Shown here: in pieces, positions 10,649-19,990 of the stretch
How positions within the stretch are numbered: position 1 is the stretch's first letter
How the letters are laid out: every line of letters starts with the position of its first letter
Assembly (NCBI GenBank): GCA_900323505.1
Contig: OOIN01000007.1
Location: 1,178,001-1,242,000, forward strand
From: Ustilago trichophora
Taxonomy: Eukaryota > Basidiomycota > Ustilaginomycetes > Ustilaginales > Ustilaginaceae
Length of the DNA stretch: 64,000 nt
Reading direction: 5' to 3'
Notes under the pieces: generated by a model
The model's database searches: none
What the model was told of the DNA's origin: nothing
What the model saw: only the letters and a program-made list of their open reading frames with translations
Made by a program: the position numbers and the translations under genes

Positions 10649-12199
10649 TTAGGAGGTGTCCATCTGGATTGTGGCGATTGTTTGCGCTTTGGTATTTGGA
10701 TTTGTTTCGTTGCGGTTTTTTTCGTTTTTCTGCTTCTGACGTTGCCATTTCAACTCGGCTCTTAGGCTTTTAACCCGTTGGATAAGGATGAATTTTCTCT
10801 TTTTCCATCTGGCACTTCTCTGCTTGCGCTTCAACTTTTTTGTTGCCTTGCAAAGGTTGAAATCCACAGGTTGAGTGGTTCGCAGTAACTTGATGGATGT
10901 TGGTTGAAGAGGCATCGACAGAGAAATAGGGCAAGAGGAAGAGGAAGAGGAAGAGGCGCTTGCACGCATTGCAGTTTCCAACCATGACGCACGAAGGTTG
11001 CACAATTGACCTGTTTCTCGTCGTATCGCATTCTTCAAGTGGGTCATGTGGGATGTGGGGAATGCGGAGGTAAGGGCTAGGATAGAGGCTCTTTTGAGAT
11101 TGAGCGCTTTGGCCAGGAGAGATTCGGAGCCTGAAGGAAGGGGAATGAGAAGGAGGCCTTGAGCATCGTCAGTGGTGGTGGTGGTGGTGGTGGCGTAAAG
11201 GACGGCATTGCGTGCACAAACTAGCATGGGTAGATGAGAGATCAAGGAAGGCTGTGGTAGGTCATGTCTACACACAAATACCACCTCGACACTCGGTGGT
11301 GCGACGACAACACTTTCTTTGCCTTTCCTCTTGAGATCTTTCGAAGCAGTGTTGGAGTGCATCTTGACCAAGTCGATAGCGATGTCCCCCTCAATGGCGC
11401 GAGTGATACTGTTGATTCCTGCCAAGACTTGTGCCCCTACCAATGCCGTCTGCGAATTTTTCCCAGTAATAGTGGTACTGCGGTTGTTGTTTGCCTGCTT
11501 AGTCTTGCGCGATCGTTCGCCCAGGTCTCTGTTCAAAGCCTCTTGAATCTCTGGCTGGGCAAGTGTTTCGAGTAAGGTGTGGAGGACGGTCTTGCTGCCT
11601 GCAACGGGCATTTCGGGCCATGTGACGGCGGTGGAGCTCGCAAGAACGGGGCGAAAGACTGGTCTTCGACCGGCTGGGACGGTCGGGACGTTGGGCGCCG
11701 GTTTGGGTGGTGCTGATGTTGACGAGGGTGCAGGTGGTTTCGTCGCCTGCTTTTGGGATTGAGAGGGTTTCTGAGCGTCTTTGCTGGTCGAACCACTTGC
11801 CTTCGGGGCAGCATCTACATTGTTGGTAGCGGTAGCTGACGCTGTGGTATCTGTGGCCGAAGCCTTGGCTGCTGCATCCTTCCGCCTCTCCTTGAGCTTC
11901 TCATCCAAACCCTTCCCAGCCTGCTGAGCGCTAGGGAAAGACCCAAAAGCAGCCAACCCAGACCCCTGTCCGAGCTTCACAGCCGGCTTGGAGCTAGAGG
12001 CAAGCAGCGATGCCAGCGCAGCATCCTTTCCATGCGGCTGCGGGGAGAAAAGAGAAGAGAGCGAAGATGCGAGCGATCCTCCCGTCGAAGAGCCAAAGGG
12101 ACTTGCAGTGGCCGATTTGGGTTGAGTGCGATGCTTGTTCTTGGAAGCGGCTCGAATGGTGGTGCTCTTGTCTACGCTGGCTTTGTTGTTCGGTGCCAT
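10649..12199 (-). CDS. POP3: RNase P/MRP protein subunit Pop3-like
   Basis: Likely protein subunit of nuclear RNase P and RNase MRP, which process tRNA and rRNA precursors. From the ATG at 12199 the frame is 516 residues. The frame stays open upstream but only through a leucine-rich run translated from a GAA/AAG repeat and a GTG, so I start at MAPNNKASVD. The N-terminal 200 residues are Ala/Ser/Pro/Lys-rich. The conserved part lies at about residues 225-400: WPEMPVAGSKTVLHTLLETL, then ALVGAQVLAGINSITRAIE and VVFVCRHDLPQPSLISHLPM, the L7Ae-like fold of Pop3. The C-terminus is very basic (KKLKRKQRSARWKKRK), suiting an RNA-binding or nucleolar protein. The family call rests on pattern memory and is good but not certain. 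Confidence 0.75.
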   Translation of the reverse strand: MAPNNKASVDKSTTIRAASKNKHRTQPKSATASPFGSSTGGSLASSLSSLFSPQPHGKDAALASLLASSSKPAVKLGQGSGLAAFGSFPSAQQAGKGLDEKLKERRKDAAAKASATDTTASATATNNVDAAPKASGSTSKDAQKPSQSQKQATKPPAPSSTSAPPKPAPNVPTVPAGRRPVFRPVLASSTAVTWPEMPVAGSKTVLHTLLETLAQPEIQEALNRDLGERSRKTKQANNNRSTTITGKNSQTALVGAQVLAGINSITRAIEGDIAIDLVKMHSNTASKDLKRKGKESVVVAPPSVEVVFVCRHDLPQPSLISHLPMLVCARNAVLYATTTTTTTDDAQGLLLIPLPSGSESLLAKALNLKRASILALTSAFPTSHMTHLKNAIRRETGQLCNLRASWLETAMRASASSSSSSSCPISLSMPLQPTSIKLLRTTQPVDFNLCKATKKLKRKQRSARWKKRKFILIQRVKSLRAELKWQRQKQKNEKNRNETNPNTKAQTIATIQMDTS

Positions 12200-12599
12200 G
12201 GTTTGGGTGACCACGCCTAAACCGCAGGCGAGGAAGTCTGCTGATACTGTCGAGTCGGAATGTGAACGGAACGGATGATTGAGAAGAAGAAGAAGAAGAA
12301 GAAGGAGAAGAAGAAGAGCAAGAGCAAGAAGAAAAAGTCGGGAAAAATGGAAATTTTGGTGTTGCACCAGAAGCGGAAAATGTGGAGTAGTTAAAGTTTA
12401 GGGTCCTCGCACTTTTCGTGGGCGCACAGGGCGGCGCAGAGAGAGAGAGAGAGAGAGAGAGATAACGCAGTTGGTGGACGGACCACAAGCCTTCACACTT
12501 GCACACATTTGTTTCTACCCTACTACCACCGCACGCCTATCCACATCATCATACCCATCAGGAAGCGACGACTTCCTAGCTATACATACCTCCTCAAGG
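12200..12599. promoter_or_regulatory. Divergent promoter, Pop3 / Gtr2
   Basis: Head-to-head spacer of 400 bp. It holds a GAA/GAAGAA tract (about 12280-12330) and a GA dinucleotide run (about 12439-12461), followed by a pyrimidine-rich, cytosine-rich leader up to the Gtr2 ATG. Translation of the GAA tract on the minus strand creates the artificial poly-leucine N-terminus that I excluded from Pop3. Confidence 0.6.
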
Positions 12600-14249
12600 A
12601 TGGAGACCAAACGATTGCAGGTGCCCGTCATCGGCCTGCGCAGATCTGGAAAGAGCTCCATCCTCAACGTGGTCTACAACGAGCTTCATCCCGATGACAC
12701 TGTCTTTCTCGAATCTACCACCAAGCCGAGCTTCATCCTTTCGGACAGCTTCTTACCCATCCGGATCATCGATACGCCAAGTCGGGTGCTGCTCGGAGAT
12801 GTACGATTGGAGAAAGGTATTCCTCTTGCCCCCGCAACTGGCGCACGGGCTGGCCCACCGCCCCCTGTCCCCGCACGCAATGCCCCCACACAGTCTCACT
12901 CTGGAAACCCCGCACATCTAGCCTCTGGATCCATCCCTGCAGCACCAGAGCTGCTACCTTGGACTGAAGTCTCTGCCGTCATCTTTGTAATCGACGCCCA
13001 GGACGACTACTACGAGGCTCTGTCCAAGCTTCAATCCATCATCCTCTCCGCTTTTGCCGAAAATCAGACCATCGATTTTCACGTCTTTGTCCATAAGATC
13101 GATGGCTATTCCAATGACTATCGCCAAGATACGCTTTCTACCATTCAGGGCAAAGTATTGGATGATCTGGTGGATAGCAGCCCGAGCTTTATCGCCCAGC
13201 CATGGTCATATCCGGAGCCGCTGCCGCAGAAGGAAACAAAGGGGTCGCAGGGTGGCAAAGATAGGAGTAGGGGCAAGAGCAAGGATTTGAGCTTTTCGCG
13301 GTCTCCTGCGGCAGGCAACTCGAGCTCGGGTGGTGGAGGATATGATGCCAGTGCTTCCGAGTTTTCCAGCTTTTCAGGAGGAGGAGGAGGAGGAGGAGGA
13401 TATCGGTCGGACGTGGCCCCCGAACCAGGCCTAATCAACCTTGACCAAGCTGTGAGGCTGCACTGCCACGCCACCTCGATCTACGACACCAGCGTCTTTG
13501 TGGCGATCAGCAAGCTTCAACAGAGTCTGGCACAAAAGGTGAAACCAGAAGAACCGATCGATGTAGCCGAACCTCATCCGCAACCACCCGCATCCTCTTC
13601 CAACGGCGAAGCAGCGGCCGAAACAAGCAAACCGACGCGTCCAGCAGCTGCAACACTGCGTCGTGCTCTGACGCTAGCAGAGTCGATGGAACAGGTATGC
13701 GATTCCATCTGTTCAACGTGTCGGTTTGAGAATGCCTTCCTGTTCGACCTGCCCACTCGCACCTTTATTGGTTCCGATTCGGCCCCTTTTGATACAGCAT
13801 CTTTCGACATTGTATTTGATTATGCTGGATTCCTTGCCAAATTTGCATCTCTCTATGCTGGAGTCCAATCGGAGCCTGCCCAGCCATCCACTCCTGCAGC
13901 AGCAGCAGCAGCATCATCTTCAACCGCCCAACTGTCCACCTCTCCTTCATCGGCAAGACGCTTTCTGTTGGGCCGCATCTCGAAGGATACCACCGTTCGT
14001 AACGGAGATGCAACCACGACACCTAAGACGGTCAATCAGCAAACTGTCACCCAACGCTGGGCTTCTAGTGTGACAAGACTGCAACCTGATAGATCGCTTT
14101 GCTTTTGGCAAATCAATCATAGGTTGGCTCTTATCGCCTTGATTCACAGCGATGTACATGCCAAACAGACCGGGTTGATCGATTACAATATCACATTTTT
14201 TAGGAGAGCAGTGCAGGGATTATATGGTCTTGCTCAGACCAGCACCTAA
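12600..14249 (+). CDS. GTR2: Rag-type GTPase Gtr2 (RagC/D homologue)
   Basis: Vacuolar Rag GTPase that pairs with Gtr1 to signal amino-acid sufficiency to TORC1. The frame is 549 residues, against about 340 in yeast. The P-loop GLRRSGKSS (residues 12-20) is the RagC/Gtr2 form. Core strands follow: SAVIFVIDAQDDYYEALSKL, FHVFVHKIDGYSNDYRQD with the G4-type HKID, and TSIYDTSVFVAISKLQQSL. The C-terminal Roadblock-like part includes FENAFLFDLPTRTFIGSDS. Extra length comes from disordered inserts: a Pro/Ala-rich one after LEKG (about residues 76-120), a Ser/Gly-rich one at about 200-275, and smaller ones later. The G3 motif reads DTPS (D58) instead of DxxG. Start is the first ATG giving the conserved N-terminus. 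Confidence 0.9.
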   Translation: METKRLQVPVIGLRRSGKSSILNVVYNELHPDDTVFLESTTKPSFILSDSFLPIRIIDTPSRVLLGDVRLEKGIPLAPATGARAGPPPPVPARNAPTQSHSGNPAHLASGSIPAAPELLPWTEVSAVIFVIDAQDDYYEALSKLQSIILSAFAENQTIDFHVFVHKIDGYSNDYRQDTLSTIQGKVLDDLVDSSPSFIAQPWSYPEPLPQKETKGSQGGKDRSRGKSKDLSFSRSPAAGNSSSGGGGYDASASEFSSFSGGGGGGGGYRSDVAPEPGLINLDQAVRLHCHATSIYDTSVFVAISKLQQSLAQKVKPEEPIDVAEPHPQPPASSSNGEAAAETSKPTRPAAATLRRALTLAESMEQVCDSICSTCRFENAFLFDLPTRTFIGSDSAPFDTASFDIVFDYAGFLAKFASLYAGVQSEPAQPSTPAAAAAASSSTAQLSTSPSSARRFLLGRISKDTTVRNGDATTTPKTVNQQTVTQRWASSVTRLQPDRSLCFWQINHRLALIALIHSDVHAKQTGLIDYNITFFRRAVQGLYGLAQTST

Positions 14250-14372
14250 TCTTCCTAAATCATCCTCGAGGATCATCATCATGTAGCATTTCACGCAATC
14301 ACGATTTTATAGCAAACATCTTGGGGGGCTTTCATCAGATTGTATAGACTGACTTGGTTTACAATTGAAAGT

Positions 14373-16165
14373 TTAGGCCGAAGAACGAACGGCGCGTCTC
14401 AACCATCGCCTCCTCCTAGTCTCTGCCCTCATCTTGGGATCGTGATCAACCACGCCTGCACTTAGAGGAGGCAATACACTCCTTGTATCTGATTCTGCGT
14501 CGATTTGATTATCATGGTCGACGAGCGTATCGAGATGATGACCTTGATTTTGAACGTCAAAGATGGACGGAGGATAATCGGGAACTCCGGCACCATGACC
14601 GTATGAATAACTTGCGGGTTTCTGCCAACTCGAATCGGTATATACGTAACCTTCATCATCAACGCCTACGGCAGACCAGCTACCACCCCAATCGATACGC
14701 CAATCATCGCCAGGAATCCACTCCCAGCCTGGCTCGAGCTTCATCGCGACTTGCCTACTGTTCGATTGCAATCAGCCCGAGATAAAGAGCGAAAAGGGGA
14801 GGGGAAGCAAGACGAGGTCAGCACGATCATCTTCATGGTTGTATGGTTGTAGGAGCAAGAAAGAAAGGGGGAAAGGATTGCTCACCTTATATCGATCTTG
14901 TGACCAGGCAGAACTTCTACCTCATCGGAACTCCATCCATCCGGGCCCTTTGTCCAAGGCATCCTCTCGCCGATTCTCAAATTGTGTGCGCTCCATCCAC
15001 CTACAACCCCACTCGAGCTCGCCGCCCTCTTGGTAGGCAGATACCTCTCGTTTTCAAACACTTCGACATTCCTCCAACCTCTCTCCCAGACATAATCATC
15101 TAGCCTATCCTGCTCGATCCACTCTCGAACCTTGTGTCCACCTTCTTTGGCGAACTTGATCAGCTTTCGGCCTTCTCTCGACGTGTCGATGCGCTTGAAC
15201 AGTCCTTCGAGAGCAGGCTTTGTCCAGGGGTGGTTGAGGATGAACGCTCCTTCACCTGCAAGGAACATCACTGCGCGGTAGGGCACATAGGGGGCGATAA
15301 AGAACATCAGCACTGTAGTCAACAGCGATAGTTGGAGGATGTGAAGACTGCGACTGTAGGAGGACCAATTGAGGTAAGGTACCGTAGGTGCCAGCAGGTC
15401 GTAGCCGTCGATGATCATTCGCATCATGTTTTGGATGTCACGAAGGTTTTCGTAGTACTTGACGGTTCCTTCGTGAGGTGGGTTGGGGACGAGAGGTGGT
15501 TGTACGACGCCTTCGCCCGTGGAGGTGGGGAAGGTTGTCGAATATGCGAGTACCTCAGCGGGGGAGGGTGTGGTCGCCTTGTTGTCGGGATTGCGAGCCT
15601 TGGAGGCAGGAGATTTGGGGACCTCTATACGGGCAATGTTGGGCGTCATATTGTCCTGATAACGTGCGCGATGCGTCATGACGAGGATTACGGACAGGAT
15701 CGTGCTTGGCGCCAAAAGCAGCAGCCAAGGGTAAATCGAAATAACGGCCCAAATCGCCATCCACATGAGCGTCCAGCACGTATCTTGCCACATGAGCGTA
15801 GCCTCGACACCATCTTGGAACCAAAACATGGGACCCGATTTCTGCACAAACCCACGGAAGTTCTTGGTTGTCGTGGGCAGCGAAAGTGGCTCCTTGTTCT
15901 GGGCAACCGGCAGCCTTGGTGGAGCAGCCGATGCAGCTAGCACCGACTCGATGGCGAAAGCCTGCAACGCCATCGATGTCTGTTGGAATAGTCCACCGGA
16001 GCTCCTCGAGTTAGACATTTCGGAAGGTGACGTTGCGGACTGTGCAGAGGACGACGACATTCGACGGCTCGTTTTGGGTGAAGTGGAAGACGGGAAAAGT
16101 GAGTTGCTAAACAGCGATGTTCGATTGCCTTTTCCGGACGTCGGGGATGCCGAAGGATCGTCCAT
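14373..16165 (-). CDS. Dysferlin-domain peroxisomal membrane protein (Pex28-32 / Pex24 group)
   Basis: Integral membrane protein of the fungal Pex24/28-32 family, ER-peroxisome contact proteins that control peroxisome number and size. Exons 16165-14886 and 14757-14373 (GTGAGC donor, CAG acceptor) give 554 residues. The junction restores a Ser codon (HKIDI-S-RQVAMK). After a Ser/Thr-rich N-terminus come hydrophobic stretches: WTLMWMAIWAVISIYPWLLL with the following LAPSTILSVILVM, and later LQLSLLTTVLMFFIAPYVPY. The C-terminal half shows the two-part dysferlin module: VFENERYLP and RMPWTKGPDGW (DysFN), then GWEWIPGDDWRIDW and DDEGYVYTDSSW (DysFC). The frame opens upstream without an ATG, so the first ATG (16165) is used. 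Which paralogue it is cannot be told by eye. Confidence 0.88.
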
Positions 16166-16748
16166 GGTTGCGTTGGTGGATTCTGGACCGAGCGTTCCGT
16201 AGTCGACCAATAGATGATGGATGGATAGATAGATAAATGCTGATGGAAGTTACGTTGAGGGAGGTGAGGGTTCAGATTCCACTGGCGCTGCGTGACGTCC
16301 ATTCTCTGCACTGTACTGTACTGTACTGTACAGTATACGGTTCTGTAACTTTTTTGCCCCGCAGCTTTGACACTCACGGACCGCGGCTCGCCTTTTTCTG
16401 GCTTGAGCGCTCGGATTGGCAATTTTCAACTCCACTTTTGAATCAAAAGTCAAAATGCAGCGTGAAACCGATTCCATTTTCAATCGAAATTCTGGTCTGT
16501 GTTAGGATGAGCTTTCAAACAACTCAACCTCCCAAGAAAAGGTTCTTTCCGCAGCTTGCAAGACTGAAACCTCGCTCCGATGACAACGGCTGAGCAACAA
16601 CAAGATGGGGCGAGAAGCATGATGAAATGAAGGCATGAATTGATGGTAGGATACAAATACAGAATGCATGATGGAGAAGAAAGGGAGACGAATGCAAGCC
16701 AAATACGACGTCTGATACTGGAAAGAGAATGCGGCCGGAGTTCAACAA
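16166..16748. promoter_or_regulatory. Promoter of the dysferlin-domain gene
   Basis: Spacer of 583 bp between two minus-strand genes. It carries the palindromic CTGTA repeat at about 16310-16337 some 150 bp upstream of the Pex-type start codon, plus the 3' UTR of the Pol III subunit gene. No gene is visible. Confidence 0.55.
16310..16337. repeat. CTGTA repeat with TACTGTACAGTA palindrome
   Basis: Tandem CTGTA pentamers end in the 12-bp palindrome TACTGTACAGTA at 16324-16335. It is in the presumed promoter of the dysferlin-domain gene. Confidence 0.85.
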
Positions 16749-17855
16749 TCAGGGAAGAGCGTGAAGCAAATATTGCCTTGGCTTGGTCTTGCACTTCAAA
16801 GCAGTCTTGCTTCCGGCAAACAGTTGCGCATCAAAGATCTGCTGCGCCTCGAGCGAGCGTTCGTCCCTCCATTCGAGGTCGACCCATCGTTCTGCATCTG
16901 CCTCTCTCTGTGCTGCCATGAGTTGATCGCGCGCCTCACTTCCGGAACCACCTCCCATGCCCATTCCTCCACCCTTTTGAGCCGCGTTTGGATCGGTGCG
17001 TAGTGCCACGCTGAGCGTCTGTGCGGCTGGCTTCTTGACGTCCTTTTTGGCCTTGGAGCGAGAAGAACCTTCACCGGGTGCTTCCATCTCGATGAGTTCC
17101 TCTTCGTCCTCTTCGTCCGAGCCGATTTCGCCGGCGAGTGCAGCACGGTCTCGACGTTTCTCGGCCTCGCGCGCCTCGTCGATGGCGTCGAGGTAATTCA
17201 TGGACGGTCGAAGTTGAACAATCGACTCCAATCGAGTGAGATGCAAAGCCTGATCTCGGATCACGCCAACCATGTATTCGGTCGCATTCGGAACTTGGTT
17301 GCTTTCCAACTTGATCTTTTCGAGCTTCTTGGGTCCCCTGTTCGCTTGCGCCTCTTCCTCCTTCTCCTTCTTAACTCGGCTTCTGCTGCTGGAAGAAGAG
17401 CAAGCTTCATTCGAAGTAGTTCCTCCATGCGCAGCGTCAGCACGAGCCTGTCTCTGCGCAAGCACCTCGGCACCCGCTCCAAAATCTACACCACGCTCAG
17501 TGTTATACACTTCCTCTCGGACATCCAAAGGCAATTCGACCTCCACTCGGTTGGCTCGTGGTCGCCATCGACTCGAGACTTTCAATCCTCGCGCGGCTGC
17601 CGAATATGGCACCGGAAGTGGTCGGTCCCGTGGGTAGATGGGGTATTGGAAGATGTGAAGCGAAGAATCGCCGAGCAGCGAATTGCTCAGGTAGACAGGC
17701 AGCGAAGCGACCAGCTCTGAATCGGGTGGTAGGTCGGTTGCGGATGATGTTGGCAGCGTTGTGGTTGCAGGTGGTGCTCCGCCATCTTGAGACGACGAGG
17801 CTTGGTCCATGGAGACGTCTCCTCCGGAACCGAGGAAGAGCTGGTCCGCTTCCAT
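16749..17855 (-). CDS. RPC37: RNA polymerase III subunit Rpc37/RPC5
   Basis: Subunit of the Rpc37-Rpc53 subcomplex of RNA polymerase III, involved in initiation and termination on tRNA and 5S genes. A single frame of 368 residues from the ATG at 17855, which has a good context (ATCATGG). An in-frame ATG at 17924 would add 23 residues (MLLLIPPPPS...) and cannot be excluded. The RPC5 hallmark is at the N-terminus: ELVASLPVYLSNSLLGDSSL followed by HIFQYPIYPRDRPLPVPYSA. Middle blocks include VEVELPLDVREEVYN and ATEYMVGVIRDQALHLTRLE, and an acidic stretch (SDEEDEEELIEME) follows. The C-terminal WVDLEWRDERSLEAQQIF is also family-like. Yeast Rpc37 is about 280 residues; the extra length is charged linkers. 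Confidence 0.88.
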   Translation of the reverse strand: MEADQLFLGSGGDVSMDQASSSQDGGAPPATTTLPTSSATDLPPDSELVASLPVYLSNSLLGDSSLHIFQYPIYPRDRPLPVPYSAAARGLKVSSRWRPRANRVEVELPLDVREEVYNTERGVDFGAGAEVLAQRQARADAAHGGTTSNEACSSSSSRSRVKKEKEEEAQANRGPKKLEKIKLESNQVPNATEYMVGVIRDQALHLTRLESIVQLRPSMNYLDAIDEAREAEKRRDRAALAGEIGSDEEDEEELIEMEAPGEGSSRSKAKKDVKKPAAQTLSVALRTDPNAAQKGGGMGMGGGSGSEARDQLMAAQREADAERWVDLEWRDERSLEAQQIFDAQLFAGSKTALKCKTKPRQYLLHALP

Positions 17856-18253
17856 GATGCTAAGTGCTGGGAAAGGATGTTGATGTTGAGATGTCGATGG
17901 TGGTGGTGGGATGAGCAACAGCATCAGATGGACAGTAGCAAGAACAAGATGCTCAAGCGTTTGTCTTGTTCAAAAAATCTCAAATTCAGTCCTTTGAGAA
18001 CCAAAAATTAAACAAAAAAAAAAAAAAAAAAAAAAAAAGAATAGATAAATTCCGGGAAAACAGGGTCAATTAAAGGGCTGTCGAGAAGATCGACTTGATG
18101 GTCAGTGCTCGCTCGGAGAAGGAAGAAAAAAAAAAGGAGAGGTCGACCAACTCTGCGAAAGCAGAAAGAAGGCTGGCAAAAAGGATTCTCAAAGGGTGGT
18201 CATCGCCAGGCGGTCAAGGCTGCTTTACATCCACATCTATCACCTCAGTCACC
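17856..18253. promoter_or_regulatory. Divergent promoter, Rpc37 / NDP kinase, with poly-A tract
   Basis: Head-to-head spacer of 398 bp. It contains an uninterrupted run of 25 adenines (18014-18038) within an A-rich block, possibly a nucleosome-excluding element shared by both promoters. The stretch just before the NDP kinase start is CA-rich and ends in a CACC start context. Confidence 0.6.
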
Positions 18254-18928
18254 ATGTTCGCTCGCACTGCCATCCCTGCCCTTCGCGCCGCTTCCAAGCG
18301 TGCCTTCTCGACCCAGGCTGCTAGCACTGCTACCAATGCCTCTGCTCGCCGCTACATGGGCGCTGCCGCCCTTGTTGCCGGCGGTGCTCTCACCTACTCG
18401 GCCTTCTCTACCCCCACCGTCCATCTCGAGGGTCCCGTCACCATCGCCGGTGAGCTCGGCACTGCCACCGAGCGATCCTATGTCATGATCAAGCCCGACG
18501 GCGTCTCTCGCCAGATTGTCGGCGAGATCATCTCCCGCTTTGAGAAGCGAGGCTACCAGTTAGTCGCGCTCAAGACAGTCGTACCATCCGCAGAACTCGC
18601 CAAGGAGCACTACATCGACCTGGCCAAGAAGCCCTTCTACGCTGGCCTCGTCTCTTACATCACCAGCGGCACACCCGTCGTGGCCATGGTCTGGCAGGGC
18701 AAGGACGTCATCCGCCAGGGCCGTCGCCTCGTGGGTGCCACTAACCCTCAGGATGCTGCCCCCGGTTCGATCCGTGGTGACTTCTGCGTTTCGGTCGGAC
18801 GCAACATCATCCACGCCTCGGACTCGCACGAGTCGGCCACCAAGGAGATCGGCCTCTGGTTCCATGAGAAGGAACTCGCAACCGAGTACAAGCCCATCGC
18901 TTGGAACATGATCATGGCCGACAACTAA
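18254..18928 (+). CDS. Nucleoside diphosphate kinase, organelle-targeted form
   Basis: Transfers the gamma-phosphate between nucleoside di- and triphosphates through a phosphohistidine. 224 residues, start ACCATG at 18254. The N-terminus (about residues 1-34) is rich in Arg, Ala, Ser and Thr with no acids, like a mitochondrial presequence. A short hydrophobic segment ([17 protein letters not shown], about 35-51) follows and could anchor it in the inner membrane. The catalytic domain starts near residue 73 ([14 protein letters not shown]) and is complete: [40 protein letters not shown] with the active His at residue 187, [15 protein letters not shown]. Plain cytosolic NDP kinases are about 150 residues, so the 70-residue extension is the notable feature. 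Frame has no introns. Confidence 0.94.
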   Translation: MFARTAIPALRAASKRAFSTQAASTATNASARRYMGAAALVAGGALTYSAFSTPTVHLEGPVTIAGELGTATERSYVMIKPDGVSRQIVGEIISRFEKRGYQLVALKTVVPSAELAKEHYIDLAKKPFYAGLVSYITSGTPVVAMVWQGKDVIRQGRRLVGATNPQDAAPGSIRGDFCVSVGRNIIHASDSHESATKEIGLWFHEKELATEYKPIAWNMIMADN

Positions 18929-19277
18929 GGTTATGGCCCCATCTGTCTGCATAACTTGATATAAGTTGGCGTAATAGATTCCTCTTTTATAATCGTCTGC
19001 GAGGTGTGTTTGCTGTTTGTGTGCCATGTACCATTGGCGTAAATTTCCAACTCATGAGTGTTGCATGCCAGAGTCGAGACTCTATTCACAATGACAGGCT
19101 GACAAAGCAGAGAGCACGGAAAGCATCAGCTTGGCGATGCGTGTTGAGCTCATTGCGTAATGTACAATTGATATTCAAGTGAGCTGGAGGTGAAAAAAGA
19201 AAAGAATACAAGTGAGAGAGGTTGGGGGGGGGTCGGCATGCGGATGGTATCGTGCGTGGTGGTTGAGGAGGAGTGGA
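18929..19277. other. Convergent 3' intergenic region
   Basis: Spacer of 349 bp between the NDP kinase and Lsm1 stop codons. It should contain two 3' UTRs. I see nothing else in it. Confidence 0.6.
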
Positions 19278-19990
19278 CTAGTACATGTCGCCATCTCCAC
19301 TCTTGTCGGCGCAAAAGCCTCTTGCTATGCGGAGGATGTCTGCCTTTTTGGCCTCGCTCTTTGCTTTGGATTCCGCCTCGGCTTCCTTGGCTGCCAACAG
19401 TTGGGGAAGGGCGGATGGTGGGAGTGGAGCTGCGATGGAGGGAGGGACTTCGTCTTCGGCGTCCAGATCCTGGGATCAGCCGAAAATTGTGTTGAATTCG
19501 GATGGTAGTAATGGACGACGATGGATGGCCATTTGCGATGGTTGTTGGTAAAATGTGGGAGTTCAGTTCGAGTCAGAATATTGTGCAAGCGAATACGAGG
19601 TGTGGTACCGGAAGGTTGACTTACAATCTCTCCCATAAGAACGACATTCTCGCCTCGTACAAGGAAGACGCCGCGTGCGACATCTCCATATCTGTTGCCG
19701 ACGAAAACTCGCTCTACTGTGTCTTGCAATACGAGGTTGGCTGTTGATCCAACGTGGTGCAAGAGAAACAAGAAGTACATCAGTCAGTCTTGATCTGCAC
19801 TCTGCATGTCCTCCAGTTGTGTGCTGTGGAGTTCTTGTGCGTGCGACCTACCAAATTGATCATACGATCGAAGCACACCAATGAGCTTCTTTCCGTCTCG
19901 CAGGACGACGAGCATCTTTTTATCGACGCAGTCTACCAATGACCCTGAGGTCGTGAAGACAATGTTGGAGACAATGTCCTGGGCGTCCAT
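19278..19990 (-). CDS. LSM1: Sm-like protein Lsm1
   Basis: Distinguishing subunit of the cytoplasmic Lsm1-7 ring, which binds the 3' end of deadenylated mRNA and promotes decapping. Three exons: 19990-19852, 19740-19625 and 19469-19278, with GTAGGT and GTAAGT donors; the product is 148 residues. Splicing rebuilds the Sm fold: [20 protein letters not shown] and LRSYDQF, then across intron 1 [20 protein letters not shown] (Sm1/Sm2), then [17 protein letters not shown]. Exon 3 supplies the C-terminal extension typical of Lsm1 ([20 protein letters not shown], then an Ala/Lys-rich helix). The first junction splits a GCC codon; the second is in phase 0. No single unspliced frame covers it, which is why splicing is needed to see the gene. 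Confidence 0.93.

Noticed and set aside
12200..12367. N-terminal extension of Pop3 with a poly-leucine 'signal'
   Set aside because: It starts at GTG, not ATG, and the leucine run is just the GAA/AAG repeat of the promoter read in reverse.
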